The notes beneath the pieces are model-generated. The model ran no database searches, was not told the origin of the DNA, and saw only the letters and a program-made list of their open reading frames with translations. A stretch of 57,299 nucleotides of DNA from Bacteroidales bacterium. GTDB lineage: Bacteria; Bacteroidota; Bacteroidia; Bacteroidales; UBA10428. This document shows, one piece after another, positions 56,615 to 57,299 of this stretch (position 1 is its first letter; every line of letters begins with the position of its first letter). The position numbers were made by a program, and so were the translations under genes. Where the stretch lies: NCBI GenBank assembly GCA_016938235.1, contig JAFGVA010000010.1, positions 1 to 57,299 on the forward strand, in the 5' to 3' direction.

Positions 56615-56629
56615 ACTACGCCACACAAC
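56615..56629 (-). repeat. Flanking motif of the toxin module, right copy
   Basis: On the minus strand it reads GTTGTGTGGCGTAGT, 14 of 15 bases identical to 55976-55990. It begins one base after the toxin stop codon and leads into the long imperfect palindrome. Confidence 0.55.
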
Positions 56630-56632
56630 ACA

Positions 56633-56739
56633 CAATATAAAACAGTTGGGGTTCAGTGGTTTGCGAAGGTTTTACTCCGCTCCAACTTTCTACCACGGTG
56701 GATAGGAACGCACTCCGAAAACCCAACCGTTTCATATTG
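56633..56739. repeat. 107-bp imperfect palindrome (attC-like or REP-like structured element)
   Basis: The outer 21 bases at 56633-56653 pair with 56719-56739 at 18 of 21 positions; the three mismatches (56639/56733, 56644/56728, 56651/56721) would be small internal loops. Short TGCG/CGCA pairing and a CCACGGTGG hairpin (56693-56701) lie inside. Together with the CCACACAAC outside its left arm and GTTGTGTGG at copy A, it looks like the folded, mismatched palindromes that separate genes in cassette arrays. It could equally be a REP-type element or a structured RNA. Confidence 0.6.
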
Positions 56740-56754
56740 TCAACCGTTAAAAAA

Positions 56755-56787
56755 CACAACCCCAAGTTGAATAAACCTGGGGTTGTG
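56755..56787. repeat. Hairpin CACAACCCC/GGGGTTGTG
   Basis: CACAACCCC at 56755-56763 pairs with GGGGTTGTG at 56779-56787 across a 15-base loop. No T-run follows on the plus strand, but on the minus strand the stem is followed by TTTTTTAACG, so it may end a leftward transcript such as that of the decayed nuclease gene. Confidence 0.6.
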
Positions 56788-56797
56788 TTGCCACTCG

Positions 56798-56817
56798 GTT
56801 CCGATAACTATCGGAAC
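56798..56817. repeat. Palindrome GTTCCGATA-AC-TATCGGAAC
   Basis: Perfect nine-base arms around two central bases. It shares the CCGATAA(T/C)TATCGG core with the palindrome inside the element at 10011-10177. Confidence 0.7.
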
Positions 56818-57098
56818 GAACCAAGGACTGGGTATTTTTGTAGATGTTTTAATTTCAATTCAGGGTACTTCAATAGATTTTCGAGATATTTTCTGCTTTT
56901 CATTTTTTAATGTGTGATTCAATTTGTTTAGGCTGAGCTTTGTTTTGGCATTCAAGAGACCATTTAAAATTCTAGTCCTTAGATTTAGATAGAATAACAT
57001 CCATTATTATGTTGTTCAAGTCGTATATCGACATTTTCTGTTTCACCGATATAATACGTATCTAACTTTGAGCTGTAAATCAAATAGCAGTAATGCAT
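56808..57098 (-). pseudogene. Decayed GIY-YIG nuclease gene
   Basis: From ATG 57098 the minus strand reads MHYCYLIYSSKLDTYYIGET and then NVDIRLEQHNNGCYSI before TAA at 56985. The GIY-YIG core is plain: a Y-LIYS strand, YYIGET and the RLEQHN helix. Shifting frame near 56986 recovers SKSKD, then a TAG at 56972 where a Trp codon is expected, then NFKWSLECQNKAQPKQIESHIKK. A second shift at the T-run 56903-56908 recovers MKSRKYLENLLKYPELK, to a stop at 56808. So one frameshift, one nonsense codon and another frameshift have broken a gene of about 95 codons of the YhbQ/UvrC-N type. Start and order of the parts match an ordinary family member. Confidence 0.82.
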
Positions 57099-57151
57099 AT
57101 TTACAAGTTGCCTGTAATTTTCACGGACAGCTCTACTGACATTGAAACATT
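57091..57151 (+). repeat. Repeat block, copy B, upstream of the HEPN-like gene
   Basis: TAATGCATATTTACA (57091-57105) and GACATTGAAACATT (57138-57151) repeat copy A at 55956-56008. The first part contains, on the minus strand, the ATG of the decayed GIY-YIG gene. Confidence 0.75.
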
Positions 57152-57184
57152 ATGAAATTGAATCGGTTCATTGATTGTTTTTCG

Positions 57185-57192
57185 TAACTTTG
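57185..57192 (+). promoter_or_regulatory. Candidate -7 element of the HEPN-like gene
   Basis: TAACTTTG matches TAnnTTTG, 19 bases before the TTG start. No -33 TTG at the standard distance is seen. Confidence 0.35.
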
Positions 57193-57211
57193 AGTTTTTA
57201 GATACTTAAAA

Positions 57212-57299
57212 TTGGTTAATATAAATAAACAAATTGAGTATTGGATAACGGGAGCTGATGATGATTTATTGACAGCTGAATTGCTAATTCGAGAAAAAC
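57212..57299 (+). CDS. HEPN-domain-like protein, N-terminal part (continues beyond window)
   Basis: A frame open to the window end, bounded upstream by TGA at 57191. With a TTG start at 57212 it reads MVNINKQIEYWITGADDDLL and then TAELLIREK. The IEYWITGADDDLLTAELLI pattern, a Trp followed by an acidic helix, is typical of the first helix of HEPN-domain proteins (usually YW-x-x-A-x-x-D-L-x-x-A). These are often the toxin half of HEPN-MNT pairs. Only 29 codons are visible, so this is a tentative call. Confidence 0.55.
   Translation, partial: MVNINKQIEYWITGADDDLLTAELLIREK

Noticed and set aside
56656-56910. 84-codon plus-strand frame across the palindromes
   Set aside because: It reads through the imperfect palindrome and antisense to the decayed GIY-YIG gene; composition is explained by the repeats.

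Overview
The window is AT-rich DNA from a member of the Bacteroidota, most likely class Bacteroidia (the Bacteroidales/Marinilabiliales side). The case rests on gene content: a type IX secretion (T9SS) type B sorting domain next to a PorP/SprF protein, two sensors with extracytoplasmic propeller repeats, fused SecDF, DUF4783-nadC, TIGR02757, DUF1573 and DUF1343 genes. Promoters of the TAnnTTTG type and the near absence of Shine-Dalgarno sites agree. It opens inside the 3' end of a 5S rRNA gene, so an rRNA operon lies just to the left.

Layout. 0.2-10 kb: cell-envelope genes (putative porin, MltF-like lytic transglycosylase, Nudix hydrolase, LolC/E-like permease, a NamZ-like DUF1343 exo-muramidase, a membrane-anchored metalloprotease, an exported barrel protein). 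A 167-bp inverted-repeat element closes this part. 10-18.6 kb: housekeeping (aminotransferase, DUF1573 protein, valS, pdxH, yihY-type membrane protein, nadC, DUF4783, rlmH). 18.6-33 kb: signalling and secretion: an NtrY-like kinase, a 1.37-kaa T9SS type B adhesin with its PorP/SprF partner and a PD40/PKD protein, then an unknown exported protein and a propeller sensor ending in a SpoIIE phosphatase. 33-49.6 kb: mostly core genes (rRNA pseudouridine synthase, glmM, a TPR/transglutaminase-like protein, a YwqK-like lipoprotein, secDF, tatA, Na/Ca exchanger, lolD-like ATPase, GDPD, yccF, TIGR02757, trmN6, mutS) plus an unlisted 52-residue gene. 49.7-53.6 kb: a hybrid propeller histidine kinase. 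53.7-54.1 kb: tRNA-Gly(GCC) and tRNA-Leu(UAA). 54.2-55.8 kb: a GT-C glycosyltransferase.

The last 1.4 kb (about 55.95 kb to the end) is different in kind. It holds a MazF-type toxin whose antitoxin carries an early stop, the wreck of a GIY-YIG nuclease gene on the minus strand, a 107-bp imperfect palindrome, smaller palindromes, and the first codons of a HEPN-type protein. A sequence block upstream of the antitoxin is repeated upstream of the HEPN gene, and a 15-base motif flanks the toxin module in inverted orientation. This looks like the edge of a cassette-like or mobile array of toxin/defence genes separated by structured repeats, and it is the most unusual part of the window.

All positions and motifs were read by eye; family assignments come from recognised motifs, not from searches.
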